Assembly: GCA_963855995.1 (NCBI GenBank)
Contig: OY979717.1
Location: 2,477,179-2,541,178, forward strand
From: Muricea muricata
Taxonomy: Eukaryota > Cnidaria > Anthozoa > Malacalcyonacea > Plexauridae
DNA: 64,000 bases
Direction of reading: 5' to 3'
Position numbers and translations under genes: made by a program. The stretch's first letter is position 1. Each line of letters opens with the position of its first letter. The notes beneath the pieces were generated by a model. The model ran no database searches and had not been told where the DNA came from. It worked only from the letters and a program-made list of their open reading frames with translations. This document shows, one piece after another, positions 1 to 17,949 of this stretch.

Positions 1-634
1 TGATTGTGGATATTTTATCTCTTTCACGACCATTTCAACAACAACCGTAATTTAAAGTACTTTTCCGGTAGCGAGTTTCACAACAAACCATTGGCCATGA
101 GCGGAATTTATAAAACAAAAAAATTGGTTTTGAAAGGAACATAAACATATTGGAAGTAACAGGAAACAAATATCTTTTTGGAGCAAAAGCTAAATTTTTC
201 AGTATTAAGTCAAACGTAAATTCAACATCGTGCTTAATTCTTGGCGACCCACTCACATGTCAAAGTTTGGAAATTTGCTTCAACAGACGATACCATCACT
301 TCAAAATATGATTAACTGACAGCTATATCAGTCCTTTACTGAAATCAATGAAAAATTGTGAACAAAATTATAACTGGCTCGTCAAAGAAACTAAATTCCG
401 AGCACCTCTGAAACTAATCTGTATTTCGCAAATAATATGCTAATTACATTTTGTGTTCAGCCGCCGACAATATTTTTGCACAGCGGTGGCAAATTTCCCA
501 GCTGCTAGCATATACCAGATTCTGAAAGAGTTAAGAGGTTATCTCAATGGAATACATTAGGATGAGACAAAGTGTTCTCAAGAGGTTTGGGATAATTGAA
601 TATTAGGAGTAACCCCACAGTTTTATTCAAGCTG
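1..634. other. No gene recognised
   Basis: This AT-rich stretch shows no splice-consistent coding region. A 73-codon minus-strand reading frame at 35-256 has no recognisable domain or codon pattern and is probably chance. Confidence 0.45.
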
Positions 635-1024
635 TACAGGGTGAGTAAAAAAAAACTGATGCCCTTTCAAATTCAAATTAGCTGCAAATTTCATTACGGT
701 GTATTCCCATGGGTATGCAGAGAACAGATCGTGATTTAGTACACAGTACGTAAACCAATTCTGACAATTCTTGCACGGCTAAAATTATGCATTTTAACTT
801 TCACTGGGAATTAGATTTTGTTTTATATCAACGTCTGTCAAATTGCAAGAATGAAATGCTGCTAGTTTGAATTTCAATAGCATCAGTTTTTACACTCATC
901 CTGTACTGTGTACTTAGTCACGATCTGTTCTCTGTATACCTATGGGAATACTTAAAGTTCCGTAATGAAATTCGCGGCTAATTTGAATTTGAAAGGGCAT
1001 CAGTTTTGTTTTACTCACCCTGTA
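635..1024. repeat. Foldback MITE, TA-flanked (Tc1/mariner type), copy 1
   Basis: The two ends are inverted copies starting TACAGGGTGAGT, and the match continues inwards for well over 100 bp, including CTGATGCCCTTTCAAATTC near each end. The whole unit could fold on itself. The terminal TA dinucleotides fit a TA target duplication. A second, shorter relative lies at 52168-52482. There is no coding capacity. Confidence 0.8.
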
Positions 1025-1039
1025 GTTGACGCCGTTAAC

Positions 1040-1306
1040 AATGCCCTTTGTTTTTCTTTGTGCTTGCCTTTTGTTCTTCTTGTTTTGTTGTAGACACTAA
1101 TTACAGTTTGGCTAATATCTATTCATAAATCTACTAACCGTAGTTTGCAGCGGAGTTGGTATTGATGAATTGTCAGGCCAAACTTTTGAAAATACTCCTT
1201 GTTTTTCTTGGTAAAGGCCTTTTGTTTTCTTTGTTTTCTTGACGGTACTAATGATATAGTTCGCTTAGTTATTCATAAATACTAGCAACTTGGTTTGCAG
1301 GCTTGT
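1040..1306 (+). repeat. Imperfect direct duplication (about 110-bp units)
   Basis: A T-rich block at about 1040-1160 (CTTTGTTTTTC, then an interval, then ATTCATAAAT and TTTGCAG) recurs with changes at about 1193-1306. It lies directly upstream of the decayed ORF at 1327. It could be a duplicated control region of that element, but this is inference from position only. Confidence 0.45.
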
Positions 1307-1326
1307 TTTTGTTAGCGGTTTTGAAC

Positions 1327-1649
1327 ATGTGGTCAGAGAAGCCGGATGAGGAAATTTATATCACTCAGCCGACGTTTCGCCAGGAATCGAATTTGGACGA
1401 CGTCAATGACTGGTGTGTTAAGATTCGTTGAGTGAAGACATGTGTGAGTTTAAGATTCAAGAGCTTGTAAAGAGTTTGAATTCAAAGTTCAAGACCCAGT
1501 CAGCGTCCTAAATTTTGAATTCAAAACCTCAAGTGAGTGTTTTCTCAGCCCCGCTATCCCCTGTAGAAATCAAAAACCGCCCCTGCTTTCTGAATCAGGT
1601 CTTTGGGGAAAATGTAAAACCGATTGAGAACAAAAGAAAATTGGTGTGA
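1327..1649 (+). pseudogene. Decayed acidic ORF, first of a small-ORF cluster
   Basis: An ATG opens a frame reading MWSEKPDEEIYITQPTFRQE and continuing to a stop near 1430. The reading then resumes in a shifted frame (EDMCEFKIQELVKSLNSKF) and ends in a lysine-rich tail (VKPIENKRKLV) at 1649. Together this looks like one protein of about 105 residues broken by a frameshift and an internal stop. I do not recognise the family. The compact ORFs that follow on the same strand suggest it was part of a virus-like or self-synthesising transposon unit. That assignment is inference. Confidence 0.4.
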
Positions 1650-2168
1650 TAAATTTTTAAGCAAAGATGAGTAAGAGGTGAGTAAAAGTTAAGTAAATTC
1701 AAGTTAATTGTGGGTTTACTTGTAAGCTACTGTAAGTTTACGTAAAATTTATTCAAAGTTTACTGTTAGCAAAATTAAATAAAACTTAAGTAAATTCAAA
1801 AGTATCTTAAACAATCTGTTTCTATAACATAAATGGAAGAAAATAAAATAAAATTATCATAAATTGATAAAACTATCATCGACAAACTCATCATACCGGT
1901 GGCCATACCAGGAAGATTTCGTATTGGGCGAGTAACCTGCAGTAGAAATACAACAACGAAGACGGAAAAGAAATATATTACTTTACCAAGCGAACACCAA
2001 GAGGACAGCTCGTACTGGCGGTAAGATACCTAACGAGAAAAAAAAAACAAGCCGAAAGATTGCTAGATAATGATGTAATAAAACAACGGGAAAAACGCAA
2101 AGAAGAATTTAAAACAATACCCTAAGACCAAAAGAAGAAAAGAGCTGATAAAGCTACGAAATTACATT

Positions 2169-2297
2169 ATGGAAAACCAACTTAACAGTGCAGAGTTCAA
2201 TAAATTACTATCTAATGTTGTATTAGAGGTCGGTAATGCAAGAGAGAAGTGTCGACAGAAAATGACAAAGCTAAAATATTACATTAAAGAAAAATAA
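2169..2297 (+). CDS. Small ORF, 42 aa, helical, unknown
   Basis: This intact ATG-to-TAA frame starts MENQLNSAEF and ends KLKYYIKEK. It is rich in Lys, Glu, Asn and Leu, as in a short helical or coiled segment. Just downstream a similar phrase (NQLDST-like, in a broken frame) hints at an internal duplication. It sits between other short + strand frames. Function is unknown and it may be a fragment of a longer lost gene. Confidence 0.3.
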   Translation: MENQLNSAEFNKLLSNVVLEVGNAREKCRQKMTKLKYYIKEK

Positions 2298-2578
2298 CTT
2301 GACAGTACAAAAGATTACTAAAGGATGCAACGATAGAGCAAAAAATATATTGATATGCATTGCCACAAAATTTAAGTAAACTCTGAGTTTACTTAAAAGT
2401 TAATATAAGCAGTCCATACGTATAACATATACAGAAGAGGAAAAGATTACCAAAACGGAGAAAATACAAAAAAATAAAGATCCTAGAAGGTTGGAAGTCG
2501 GAAAAAACTTCCTGCAATATCAAAGAAAGCCAAGGAGAAGAAGACAAGGGAAAGACCCAATGCCGAGCTTTCTACTAA

Positions 2579-2764
2579 CGACGAATCCTCAAAGCAACCA
2601 TCTACATAACAGCCATCGTCACACTAGGAGGGCTCTGCTACAAGGGTTATTACACCTACAGCAAAAAGACAGCAAACACAGACACCAACATTGATACTAA
2701 CGTTGACACAGAGTCACAATTCAAAAGAGCCGCACCAAAGCTAGAAGACAATTTTGATTTATAA
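2579..2764 (+). pseudogene. Small single-pass membrane protein frame, no start codon
   Basis: This is an open frame of 61 codons without an ATG. It has a hydrophobic stretch (ATIYITAIVTLGGLCYKGYY) followed by a Thr/Asn/Asp-rich hydrophilic tail ending KLEDNFDL. The preceding frame (lysine-rich, ending SSKQPST) overlaps its beginning, so the two may be adjacent compact genes or one frameshifted gene. I do not recognise it. Confidence 0.3.
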
Positions 2765-2955
2765 AATTTTTTTTGCTATAGTATGAATAAAATGACTCTT
2801 ACGAAAACGGATTTAATGAACGAACTTTAAGATGCTGAACTTAGCACACTTGGAGCAGTCGCCGCATCAATGGTGAGCAAGAAACTGAAACGAGATGGCT
2901 TGGGAGTTCCAAGCACACCACAAGGAAGACGGTAGTTGAGTAGTTAATAAACATA

Positions 2956-3087
2956 ATGGCGAGTGTTGTAGCCGGACGATTGTTTAACGCCATAGCATTC
3001 GCAGGAGCCGGATTCTTGTTCAGCAAGTTAAGCCGCAGAGGTTACGAAGAAGAAATGGGAGACACAACAAGGCAGTTGAGGGCTTAG
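2956..3087 (+). CDS. Small ORF, 43 aa, one hydrophobic segment, unknown
   Basis: This ATG-to-TAG frame begins MASVVAGRLFNAIAFAGAGF. An Ala/Gly/Phe-rich hydrophobic segment is followed by a charged tail (SKLSRRGYEEE). The glycine-alanine membrane segment resembles small virion or membrane peptides in style only. It lies in a run of several tiny + strand frames, which is unusual for animal DNA and supports a decayed mobile or virus-like unit. Confidence 0.3.
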   Translation: MASVVAGRLFNAIAFAGAGFLFSKLSRRGYEEEMGDTTRQLRA

Positions 3088-3254
3088 GAGTCGCAAAGAA
3101 AAAATAGGGTGAAAGAAAGGTAAAGGTAAAGAATAGAGAGTAGAATTACTGAGACAGAAGCTAAACGATACAAACAAAGACGTAAACAAAGCATTCTCTA
3201 TTGAAGGAGAAAGACTTAGACTTCGTAAACACAACATTCAGTTCTACCATTGAA

Positions 3255-3495
3255 GACAAAAGAAGCTCTTTATCACTCGTTTGCTCTTCCCTACTTTAAC
3301 TACTGTAGCCAAGTTGACCAACATTGTGGTGCTTTATCAATCCCAAAGGTGAATACAACCAAAAAAGGTTTAAAGTCCTGGAGGTATTTTGCCCCCAGAC
3401 AATGGAAGACTTTAGACAATAGTATTAGATTTCAAGCTGGAACTACTGATATTGTTAGAACTATTCGTAACGAAATATTTGAACATAGTATCTAG
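3255..3495 (+). pseudogene. Fragment of a non-LTR retrotransposon reverse transcriptase C-terminus
   Basis: The frame contains EALYHSFALPYFNYCSQ, which matches the LYxSFxLPYFNYCS signature near the end of Jockey/CR1-type reverse transcriptases. A later stretch (LKSWRYFAPRQWKTLDNSIR) matches the conserved end of such proteins (LKxxxxxxPxxWNxLPxxIR). The spacing between the two is much shorter than usual, so sequence has been lost. It is a relic, not a gene. Confidence 0.5.
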
Positions 3496-3639
3496 TGTTG
3501 TTAGGGCTGCTTAAAATTATGGTATATTAATTCGTAAACATTCTTACTTTATTAGTTAGGTTGCAACTGTATCAGAAACTGTAAACTAGCTGATAGCTAA
3601 GTATTTTATCCACAATAAATAAAGTATTGTATTTTATGC

Positions 3640-4170
3640 CATACATATAGAGATTTACGCGAGGTAAAAGGGTGAAATAAAAATCGTATTCTCACTGTGG
3701 AGAAGCCAATAAGCGTTTTCATTGGCCGTACGATTTTTTTCACTAGTGAAAATTTATCGTATCGTATCTTTTCGGTTTTTCTCACTAGCGAAGAAAATCG
3801 TATTGTTATTTTGCTCACAACATGGCCGCCGTGTTGGGGAAGGAGCGAAAGGGTATTTGGCTTTTATGTCTAAAAGAAGAAGAGTTTCCCCAATAAAAAA
3901 CATGAGACGGAAAGAAGAACAGCTTTGACTCACTATTTAGGCCAAAATAACGGAGAAACAAATGGTTGTATGATTCTGTTTTGAGATTCAATATTTTGTT
4001 TCGACATTGTTCGCCTTTGACAGGTTTCCAGTTTTAAAATAATCTCTATATGTTTGGCATAAACAAATTGCTGCATGGTTGGTTCGTTTGTACGATTTTT
4101 ATTATGCACTTGTCGTGAAAGCCGTCGAAAAGACGCACTCGCCAACCATGCAGTAATCTCTCTATGTATT
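3640..4170. repeat. MITE with short inverted ends, copy 1
   Basis: The left end CCATACATATAGAGATTTAC is matched in reverse at the right end (TAATCTCTCTATGTATTGC). The interior includes ACAACATGGCCGCCGTGTTG. The same interior and ends recur at 31580-33180, where the copy has been opened by TA repeats and a Penelope-like element. It has no transposase and is presumably non-autonomous. Confidence 0.65.
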
Positions 4171-4261
4171 GCATTGCATTGCATGATCTAACAGTAGCAA
4201 ACGAAGAATTACTGGAAGACAAAGAACCACCTTAGGCAGACAATACGGACCATCAGACGAG

Positions 4262-4333
4262 ATGGAGTACCAGAACATTGCAGTAGGTATACTAGGATTA
4301 GGAACTGGTTATGTGATTACGAAGTTACTGTAA
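4262..4333 (+). CDS. Tiny ORF, 23 aa, glycine-rich hydrophobic
   Basis: This frame starts MEYQNIAVGILGLGTGYVIT and ends KLL. It is almost wholly a hydrophobic Gly/Leu/Ile segment. Alone it means little. With the other short membrane-like frames at 2579 and 2956 it may be the last remnant of the same element. Downstream (about 4485-4600) a basic stretch is readable (RGPKIGLTINLRRNGQ). No function is assigned. Confidence 0.2.
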   Translation: MEYQNIAVGILGLGTGYVITKLL

Positions 4334-4599
4334 ATTCTCAACCTGCAGGATTGTGAATTAAATGAAGGAGTAGTGTCCTAAAGCAAGCGCTCGATGTTCA
4401 GGGTCATTTGGTATAATGTACATCTTATCATCGTTGGCTGAAAGTGAAAAATTAGAACTTACGACTTGTGTACCGACTGTTAAAGCATGCCCCAAAGGAA
4501 GAGGCCCTAAAATCGGACTCACAATAAACCTAAGAAGAAACGGCCAAAGGGGCGTTACAACCGATAAAATACACGATTCTGATTCGGACCAACTTTCTT

Positions 4600-5390
4600 G
4601 ACTTTTCGTTCACAACACGGCATACCCTGTAAGCACAACGGTCTTGGGTTTTTAAATATATCACCCCATTGCCATTTTCAAGGATTTTCTCGCTCAGAAC
4701 ACACAAGAAAAAGTCGTTCGTAACTTTGCTTCCTCCTCTCTTTCACAACACACAGCTTGGTATATGTTTGATGTGCAGGGCAAACTAGATGTAAGCAACC
4801 ACTATCACGAAAAGCAGCCACAGCTTTCGTGTACATGTAACAAGCTTGATTCACAGCTTTATGTCCACAAGACTAAAATGTACCATTCTTTGTAGTTAAA
4901 GAGAACGCAGATTTTCCCTGTAGACCCTCTGTCGTTGAGTTAGCGAAATGATCTCAAACAGACGCGATTCAAATTTAAAGCCATGTATATATTATCACGC
5001 CATGCGTGCTCATCGTTCTTTATAGACATTCTCACTCCGCTTCTTTTTCTCCACCTGAAAACCCCAATCTCATTCCATCCCATTCCCTTTATATCGGGCC
5101 TTCATCTTCCTCTATCTGCCCCCCCCCCCCCCGCATTTAATTCTATAAATTTTGTGTAATCGTTGTGTTAGCGAAATGATACTCAAACACACGCTTCTCT
5201 GCCCCTACCTGAAAGACCCCAATTTTACTCCACCCAACTCCCCTCCACTTAGCCTCCGCCTGGGAAAAAAAGGGATCGAGCTACCTGTATATTACTTCTA
5301 ACATCAGACCATAATGAGACTGGTAACACTGAAGTGTTGAATATTATTCGATCTGGCTTTCAGTATAACCAAATATTCTCTATTTAATTA
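4600..5390. other. Non-coding, with a degenerate duplication
   Basis: No gene is seen. A segment near 4933-5100 (GTTAGCGAAATGAT, then a C-rich CTCCACCTGAAA stretch) recurs imperfectly at about 5162-5260. The last 60 bp before 5393 resemble the intron in front of the matching exon of copy B, so the segmental homology of the two gene copies starts at about this point. Confidence 0.45.
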
Positions 5391-5392
5391 AG

Positions 5393-12039
<6,647 letters not shown>

Positions 12040-14595
12040 CTGAATTTCCATCAGTTATGCAATTTTTTTTAAATTTACTTGTTTCTAGATATTTGTGATG
12101 TAATTTTGTTTTGTATTCAATCTTAATTAACACTTCAAAAAAACCTTTTGTCTGGCAGGGCACACAATTAGTACACTTTTAATGTTGACCTGTTAATTTA
12201 TATCATGGTCTTTAAAGTTGGCAAATTTCAAAAATTTATTGTATTTTAGAATATTTTAAAGAATTTCTTGTCATTAAAATCTTCATTGTCAAAAATTTGT
12301 TTACTGTCAAAGTTACGGGGCAAAAAAATTCGAAAAAAATTCGAAATTCCCGCCCAAAAGTAAGTACTTTAACTATTTGATTAAATTTGATTGCAATTTG
12401 ATTGTTTAAAATGAACCCAAGGAAACTAGCTTCTTGATAGGGACATTTAGAAGTACATGTGACTAACAAAGAAATGCATGAGACCAACTAACAGAACTAG
12501 AAGTACAACCAATTGGAGTACAGAAGACAATGCGATAGATGTGTAGCACAGCATTCTATGATTTATTTCTGGTAAATCTAAGTTGCCTGAATGATTACTA
12601 CCATTAGGTTCACTGTATGGTAGGTTGCATATAGACCACTTTCTCAGCTTCACTGCATTTGATAGAAGTATAACTGGGAGAGACTAAAAAGTCATACAAA
12701 ACAAACGAAATGCCAAGTGTCAAAGTAAAATGAAAACATGGCAATACATAGTACATGCTAGAATACCTATTGTATGTATTTTATTTTATTGTATTGTACT
12801 TATTGTATTTGTGGACTTGTGCAAAAAACATTGTTAAAGTGTTAGTTGACACATAAGGCATAATTAAGCAGGTATTCCAGTCCTACTCAAAATTACTTTT
12901 TTTACTGTTAGATTTGACATAATTTTAATAGCCCTTCTATATTTTCGACTATTCTATTTTTCCGCATGTTTGAAACACGAATGCTACAAACAAATGTCTT
13001 ACCTTACCTTTTGTTCAAACCATTTGATGTCAGTTTATATTCTGCCAGAGCACTGTAGTATTCAGATTAGTGAATATGCAATCGTCAAAGACCAGTTACT
13101 GAAGAGAGTTTAGCGAAAATAGACAGCGAATTACACCAGTCATGCGCCAGCTTGGATATTCAAAAAGCCCATGACGTCACAAACTGGATAATATACAATA
13201 ACCAAGTATGTTGAATGTTGAAATTCAATTGAATTTATATGTATGATATACTTCCTACGCCAAATGCGAAGAAGTGTTCAAGAAAATGTTGTTGAAACTG
13301 AAATAATTTACAGCAAGTTTTAATATACTGTCTACTCTGGTTGTGACGTCACTAAAATAGACCTAGTTATAAAACAAGATGGCATGACGGAAGGCTAATG
13401 TCATTTGTCCTTCAATATTTCAGAAACTAAGTATGTTACCAAAAAGTAACAACAGATATTACATTTACTTCAAAGCTTTTTATAAATAAGCTGATGCAAA
13501 AATATATTGGCATTTTGCTTTAAGCTTGAATTTTGGATGTAGAGGAAGAGAAAGGATAGTAGCTGTGTGTGTTCTGCTTTATCCATCGGGAAGTTGTAAA
13601 ATCAATGTATATTTTTGGGAATTAAGTACTGTTTTGCTAACAATTTGTTTTATGCCGAACGTACTGTACGACCTTCATTTATTCACTCTCAATGTCATTT
13701 TCCCCAAAAAACCGACTTTAAGACCGAGTTGACAATACTGTTCGGATTTAATAACATATTGAATTGGGTTAGACCCTGCAGCACTCCTTTGTTCGTCATT
13801 AAAAAGGGTGTTTGATTTTCTCTTATTAGTAACCACTGAGATATAACCGGTACTCGCTGTACAGGTTATTCCAACGCATTTCTGAAAATGCTCAGGGATT
13901 TGATGGCATTGTAAAATCGTTCAAATAAGCTCTGTTGCGGTGCACGGGTGCACTTCACCAAATGCACAAATGAACCGTGTGTCCAGACATTCCTGGAGTA
14001 AAGCTCCTTTGAATCCTATTTTCAATATAATTGTTTTTGAAAGAAACTCATACATCGCATTCCGAATTGTTGATGTGAAAATTATTACTGCTTGTAGAGT
14101 AACAGGTCTAAAATTTTAAGGATAATTCGTCGATACGTTTTATGGATTAAAATAGATGCAGTCAGGAGTTTGATCGGATTTCCATACCGTTTGAATAATT
14201 GAAACTTGGTCGAGCAAGCTCGGTGAACCGTTTTACTTTATACGTTTGATAATATATGTAGCTATAATTTTAGCATACGTCGGGAGCACATAGTCAAATT
14301 CATGCGTATATATAGGTGCTAATGGTCTATTTTTTAAAGTAATTTGTACAAATTATATGCCAAGTCAAACGTTGGTAACAAACAGCCAGCGATATCTAAA
14401 TAAGATTTAACATAAGCCCCAGAGGAGGTTGGACAGCTGTCACGTGAATTTTTCGACCTGAGATTTTTATTTTCAAAACTGACACAGGACGGGAAAAAGC
14501 CTCTGAGAACGTTCATAAATATTAAAATGAAAATTGTGGACGTGGTATTACAAAGAAAGCGGTGTTATCAACGAGAATATTCTTGGTAACCTTTT
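12040..14595. other. Intergenic region, nothing recognised
   Basis: The sequence between the end of copy A and the Mutator-like element is AT-rich. Only short frames without domain signatures are present (for example at 13526-13815). I see no RNA gene and no paired inverted repeats. Confidence 0.45.
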
Positions 14596-17410
14596 ATTTA
14601 AGGTAGTCATTCCCCTTTAAAATGTAATTTTTGAAAAAAAAATCAAATTTTTAAAATTTATATATTTAGGTACTTTAAGTATTATACTTTAAGATAACAT
14701 GGCTTGTTTTGTTGAAAAAATGCATATTTGTGAGAAAATAGGTGTTTAAGAAGCCCTATTTAAAAAATTTCCCCATAGCAACGCCATAGCAACGCGTTTT
14801 CCTTCCAAATTTGCTTGATTATTTCACTGACAAAGCGTATTTTTTTGAATTAAACTTTTGATGTATGTTATTTAAAGCTATGCCAGTAGATCTCTTTGTG
14901 ATTGGTTCATTTTCGTAGGCATAGCAACGCGCTGACTTCTCAAACTCGAGGTCGATTTGTGGCGAGCTGTGTAAAAAATTGTGTCAGAAAATTGCTGTTT
15001 TTTTCGCGTTTATAAGTTGAAATATTGTTGTTACAGTGTAGAATTACATTCCTAAGGTTGTTCTGAGTGTAATTCAGAGTGAATAGATGGGGAACTCGAA
15101 AAATAGAGCAAGAAAAAAGAAGAAGATTCCACCGTCAAGGAAGAAGAATATAATCCAAGATGGCGGACCAAGCTACAAAGATCGTGGACCTTCTGCGAAA
15201 AAAATCAGCCAGAATACAGAATTGCTTCGTGGTATGACGGAAAACATTGATAGTACTGTAAAAGAAGGAACTATTTTAATGGACTTATCCATACTATGCA
15301 ATGTATTTGACAATGTTTTGAAGTGCCCTGATTGTGGATGTGATATAAAGTCACATGCTGACATGAAAAAGAAATGTGGATATTCCAATTACCTCGTGTT
15401 ACAATGTGAAAGTATGGAGTGTGATTGGGAGTATTCTTTTAATACTTCAAAGAAACAAGGTCATTCTTATGAAGTGAATGTAAGAACAGTCTTAGCTTTC
15501 AGGGAAATTGGCAAAGGGCATAATGCCATGACTACCTTCAACAAGGTCATGAACATGCCTCCTCCACTAACCCGTCGTGTCTTCACAAAGATCCAAAATG
15601 AAAAGGTTTTGCCTGCTGTAAAGAAGTTGGCTTCTGATAGTATGATCAACAATGCCTATCAAGTCAGAGATGAAATAGCAAATGATGATGGTGAATGTGG
15701 AGTGTCGATCGACGGTACTTGGCAGAAGCGAGGATATTCGTCCCATAATGGGATTGTTACTGTGATCTCCTTGGATACGAAGAAATGCCTGGATGTGGAA
15801 GTGTTGTCAGACAAGTGCCAAGAATGCCAAAAGTGGGGGGAAAAGATTAATGACCCAGGCTACAATGCATGGAAAGCATCCCATGAATGTAAGATCAATC
15901 ATGAAGGAAGCGCTGGCAGTATGGAGACAACTGGTGCCGTTCGGATTTTTAAAAGGTCGGTGGCTACGAGAGGGCTGAAATATATGGACATGCTTGGAGA
16001 TGGGGACTCCTCAACCTATAACAGTATTGTTGAAAGCCAGCCATATGGAGAGGATTCTATTCCAAACAAATTAGAGTGTATCGGCCATGTTCAAAAAAGG
16101 GTTGGAAGTCGTCTACGCAAACTGAAGAGTTCGAACAAAGGAGTGAAATTGGCTGATGGGAAAGGTTTGGCTGGTAAAGGTAGGCTGACTGACAGTAAAA
16201 TTGATGTGTTGCAAAACTATTATGGCTTGGCAATCAGGGAAAACCTTGATGATGTTGGTAAAATGGCCAAGTCCATAGAAGCGTCTCTTTACCATGTTGC
16301 ATCAACTGCCGAGAATCCACAGCATCATCTCTGCCCAGAAGGAAAGGACAGTTGGTGTGGATATAAGAGAGACAAGGAAGAATATAAACATAAAAATGGA
16401 ATACCAAGCTGTATTGTTGATATGATCAAGCCAGTATACAAAGACCTTAGCAAATCTGAACTGCTAAGTAAATGTACTCATGGCTTGACACAAAATGTTA
16501 ACGAGTGTCTGAACAGGCTCATCTGGGACAGATGCCCTAAGTCTACTTATGTTGAGCAAGAAACTGTGGCTCTTGCCACCTACCTGGCTATTCTTAAGTT
16601 TAATGATGGTGACATTTCCTTCTTGAAGTTATTTCAGGACCTTGATGTAACTCCTGGTATTTTCACTGGTAAAGCCTCGGAGGAATGTGACAACTCGAGG
16701 ATAAAACTGTCGGCAAAAAAGAGCTCAGAACAAGTGAAGAAGAGAAGAAAGATACTGAGGCACCAAAGAAAACACTATATAGACACTACAGAAGACCAAG
16801 AAGGTGTTACCTATGAAGCAGGTGCTTTCTAGAGACTATATAAACCAGAACAAAACATTAAAGTACTATTTTCTCAATTTCACAGTTTTCTCATTTCAGT
16901 TAATCTTTGTGACAGCATATCTTTCTGAATATTTAGTGTAAAAGGTTGAAACTTGGTATGTTTATGGCTTTTAACATTATCTAGTAACTGACCATTTTTA
17001 ATTTTTCATATTTTTCATTAGTAATGTATAAATGAGGTTTAATTACCTAATTAGCTGTAAAAAATCCCTGTTTTTTCCTAATGTGCAGATTTTTTACCAA
17101 ATTTTTTGCAAAAATGTTTTAAAGTGAAAATAAAGATGGTCAGTTACTAGATCATGTTATAAGCTTTCAAAATATATGTCATTTATGTTCTTCTGATTAA
17201 CGGTGTGTGTGGTATCATGTTTCATGCGACGCCATTTTTTGGCTAATTAGCGGGCGGCCATATTGGATAATTAGTGTAATTAATGAGTAACCTAAAAATT
17301 TTTTTTAGATTTTGATTTTTATCACTGTGCCCCTTAAAAAAATGTTTTTGCTGAGTCTGTACCTTGTAAAATAAAAAAAAATGCTTTAAAGGGGAATGAC
17401 CACCTTAAAT
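14596..17410 (+). mobile_element. Mutator-like (MULE) DNA transposon, apparently complete
   Basis: The ends are inverted copies of ATTTAAGGTRGTCATTCC followed by CCTTTAAA, about 26 bp, with one mismatch. Between them is a single uninterrupted transposase gene with about 490 bp of leader and 575 bp of trailer, the latter containing AATAAA near 17126. I looked for the expected 8-10-bp target duplication and did not find a convincing one. Intact ends plus an intact gene suggest that the copy is young or recently active. Confidence 0.75.
15087..16832 (+). CDS. Mutator-like transposase, 581 aa
   Basis: This is a single-exon protein that would cut and rejoin the terminal repeats of the surrounding element in the nucleus. 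It starts with a very basic segment (RARKKKKIPPSRKKN, a likely nuclear signal). Next come a Cys-rich zinc-type segment near residue 80 (CPDCGCDIKSH) and the core. Candidate catalytic acids are D209 (GVSIDGTWQKRG), D305 or D307 (LGDGDSSTYN) and E473 (NVNECLNRLIWDRCPK). Cysteines cluster between the acids (CQECQKWG, HLCPEGKDSWCGYK). This pattern matches the Mutator-like transposase domain proteins common in cnidarians and insects. The ATG follows in-frame stops and the frame is complete. Terminal repeats lie on both sides. Confidence 0.8.
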   Translation: MGNSKNRARKKKKIPPSRKKNIIQDGGPSYKDRGPSAKKISQNTELLRGMTENIDSTVKEGTILMDLSILCNVFDNVLKCPDCGCDIKSHADMKKKCGYSNYLVLQCESMECDWEYSFNTSKKQGHSYEVNVRTVLAFREIGKGHNAMTTFNKVMNMPPPLTRRVFTKIQNEKVLPAVKKLASDSMINNAYQVRDEIANDDGECGVSIDGTWQKRGYSSHNGIVTVISLDTKKCLDVEVLSDKCQECQKWGEKINDPGYNAWKASHECKINHEGSAGSMETTGAVRIFKRSVATRGLKYMDMLGDGDSSTYNSIVESQPYGEDSIPNKLECIGHVQKRVGSRLRKLKSSNKGVKLADGKGLAGKGRLTDSKIDVLQNYYGLAIRENLDDVGKMAKSIEASLYHVASTAENPQHHLCPEGKDSWCGYKRDKEEYKHKNGIPSCIVDMIKPVYKDLSKSELLSKCTHGLTQNVNECLNRLIWDRCPKSTYVEQETVALATYLAILKFNDGDISFLKLFQDLDVTPGIFTGKASEECDNSRIKLSAKKSSEQVKKRRKILRHQRKHYIDTTEDQEGVTYEAGAF

Positions 17411-17949
17411 GATTGAAGTTTAGGCTTTGAATTGGCGAATTTGATCCTATGTTTGGAAGGAAGTTATCTTTCTTGTGCCTAATTAAGCGAATTGCCTTGC
17501 CACGGAATTCCTTATGGGCATCACAAGAAAACTATTTTAATCTGTGTGCAAATTTACGTATATTGATATTTAAATTTACGTACACAACAGCAGTTAGGTC
17601 TCATTACCGATTGCCCATTCATGGCGCAGGCACAAGAAACGATGGTAAGTTTTTTTTTTATGAATTTTACTATAAATTTCTGACCACATTTTAGACAATA
17701 TGGGTGTAACAATGCTGCCTTAGGAACGTTGTTTACAACTGTAGGTTGTCACTGAATAATATTGGCTGCAAAACATTGTTGAAGTGTTTTCAATAAAAAG
17801 TGTAAATTTAAGGTGATGATTTCAATGTATAAGCATTTACATGTCAAACAATCCACAGCCTTTCCCGAATTGATGTGGGCAGACTTGAACAAGGTTGTGG
17901 TGGTGGTGCCAATAGCAATGTTTTCATATCTGTAGCCAGGCTCAACATT

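Noticed and set aside
14580-17430. Target-site duplication of the Mutator-like element
   Set aside because: The 8-10 bp on either side of the terminal repeats do not match convincingly in any register tried.
17621-17644. Mini-exon MAQAQETM ending in GTAAGT as first exon of copy B
   Set aside because: Phase fits exon 21380, but 8 codons and a 3.7-kb intron with no other support are too little to annotate.
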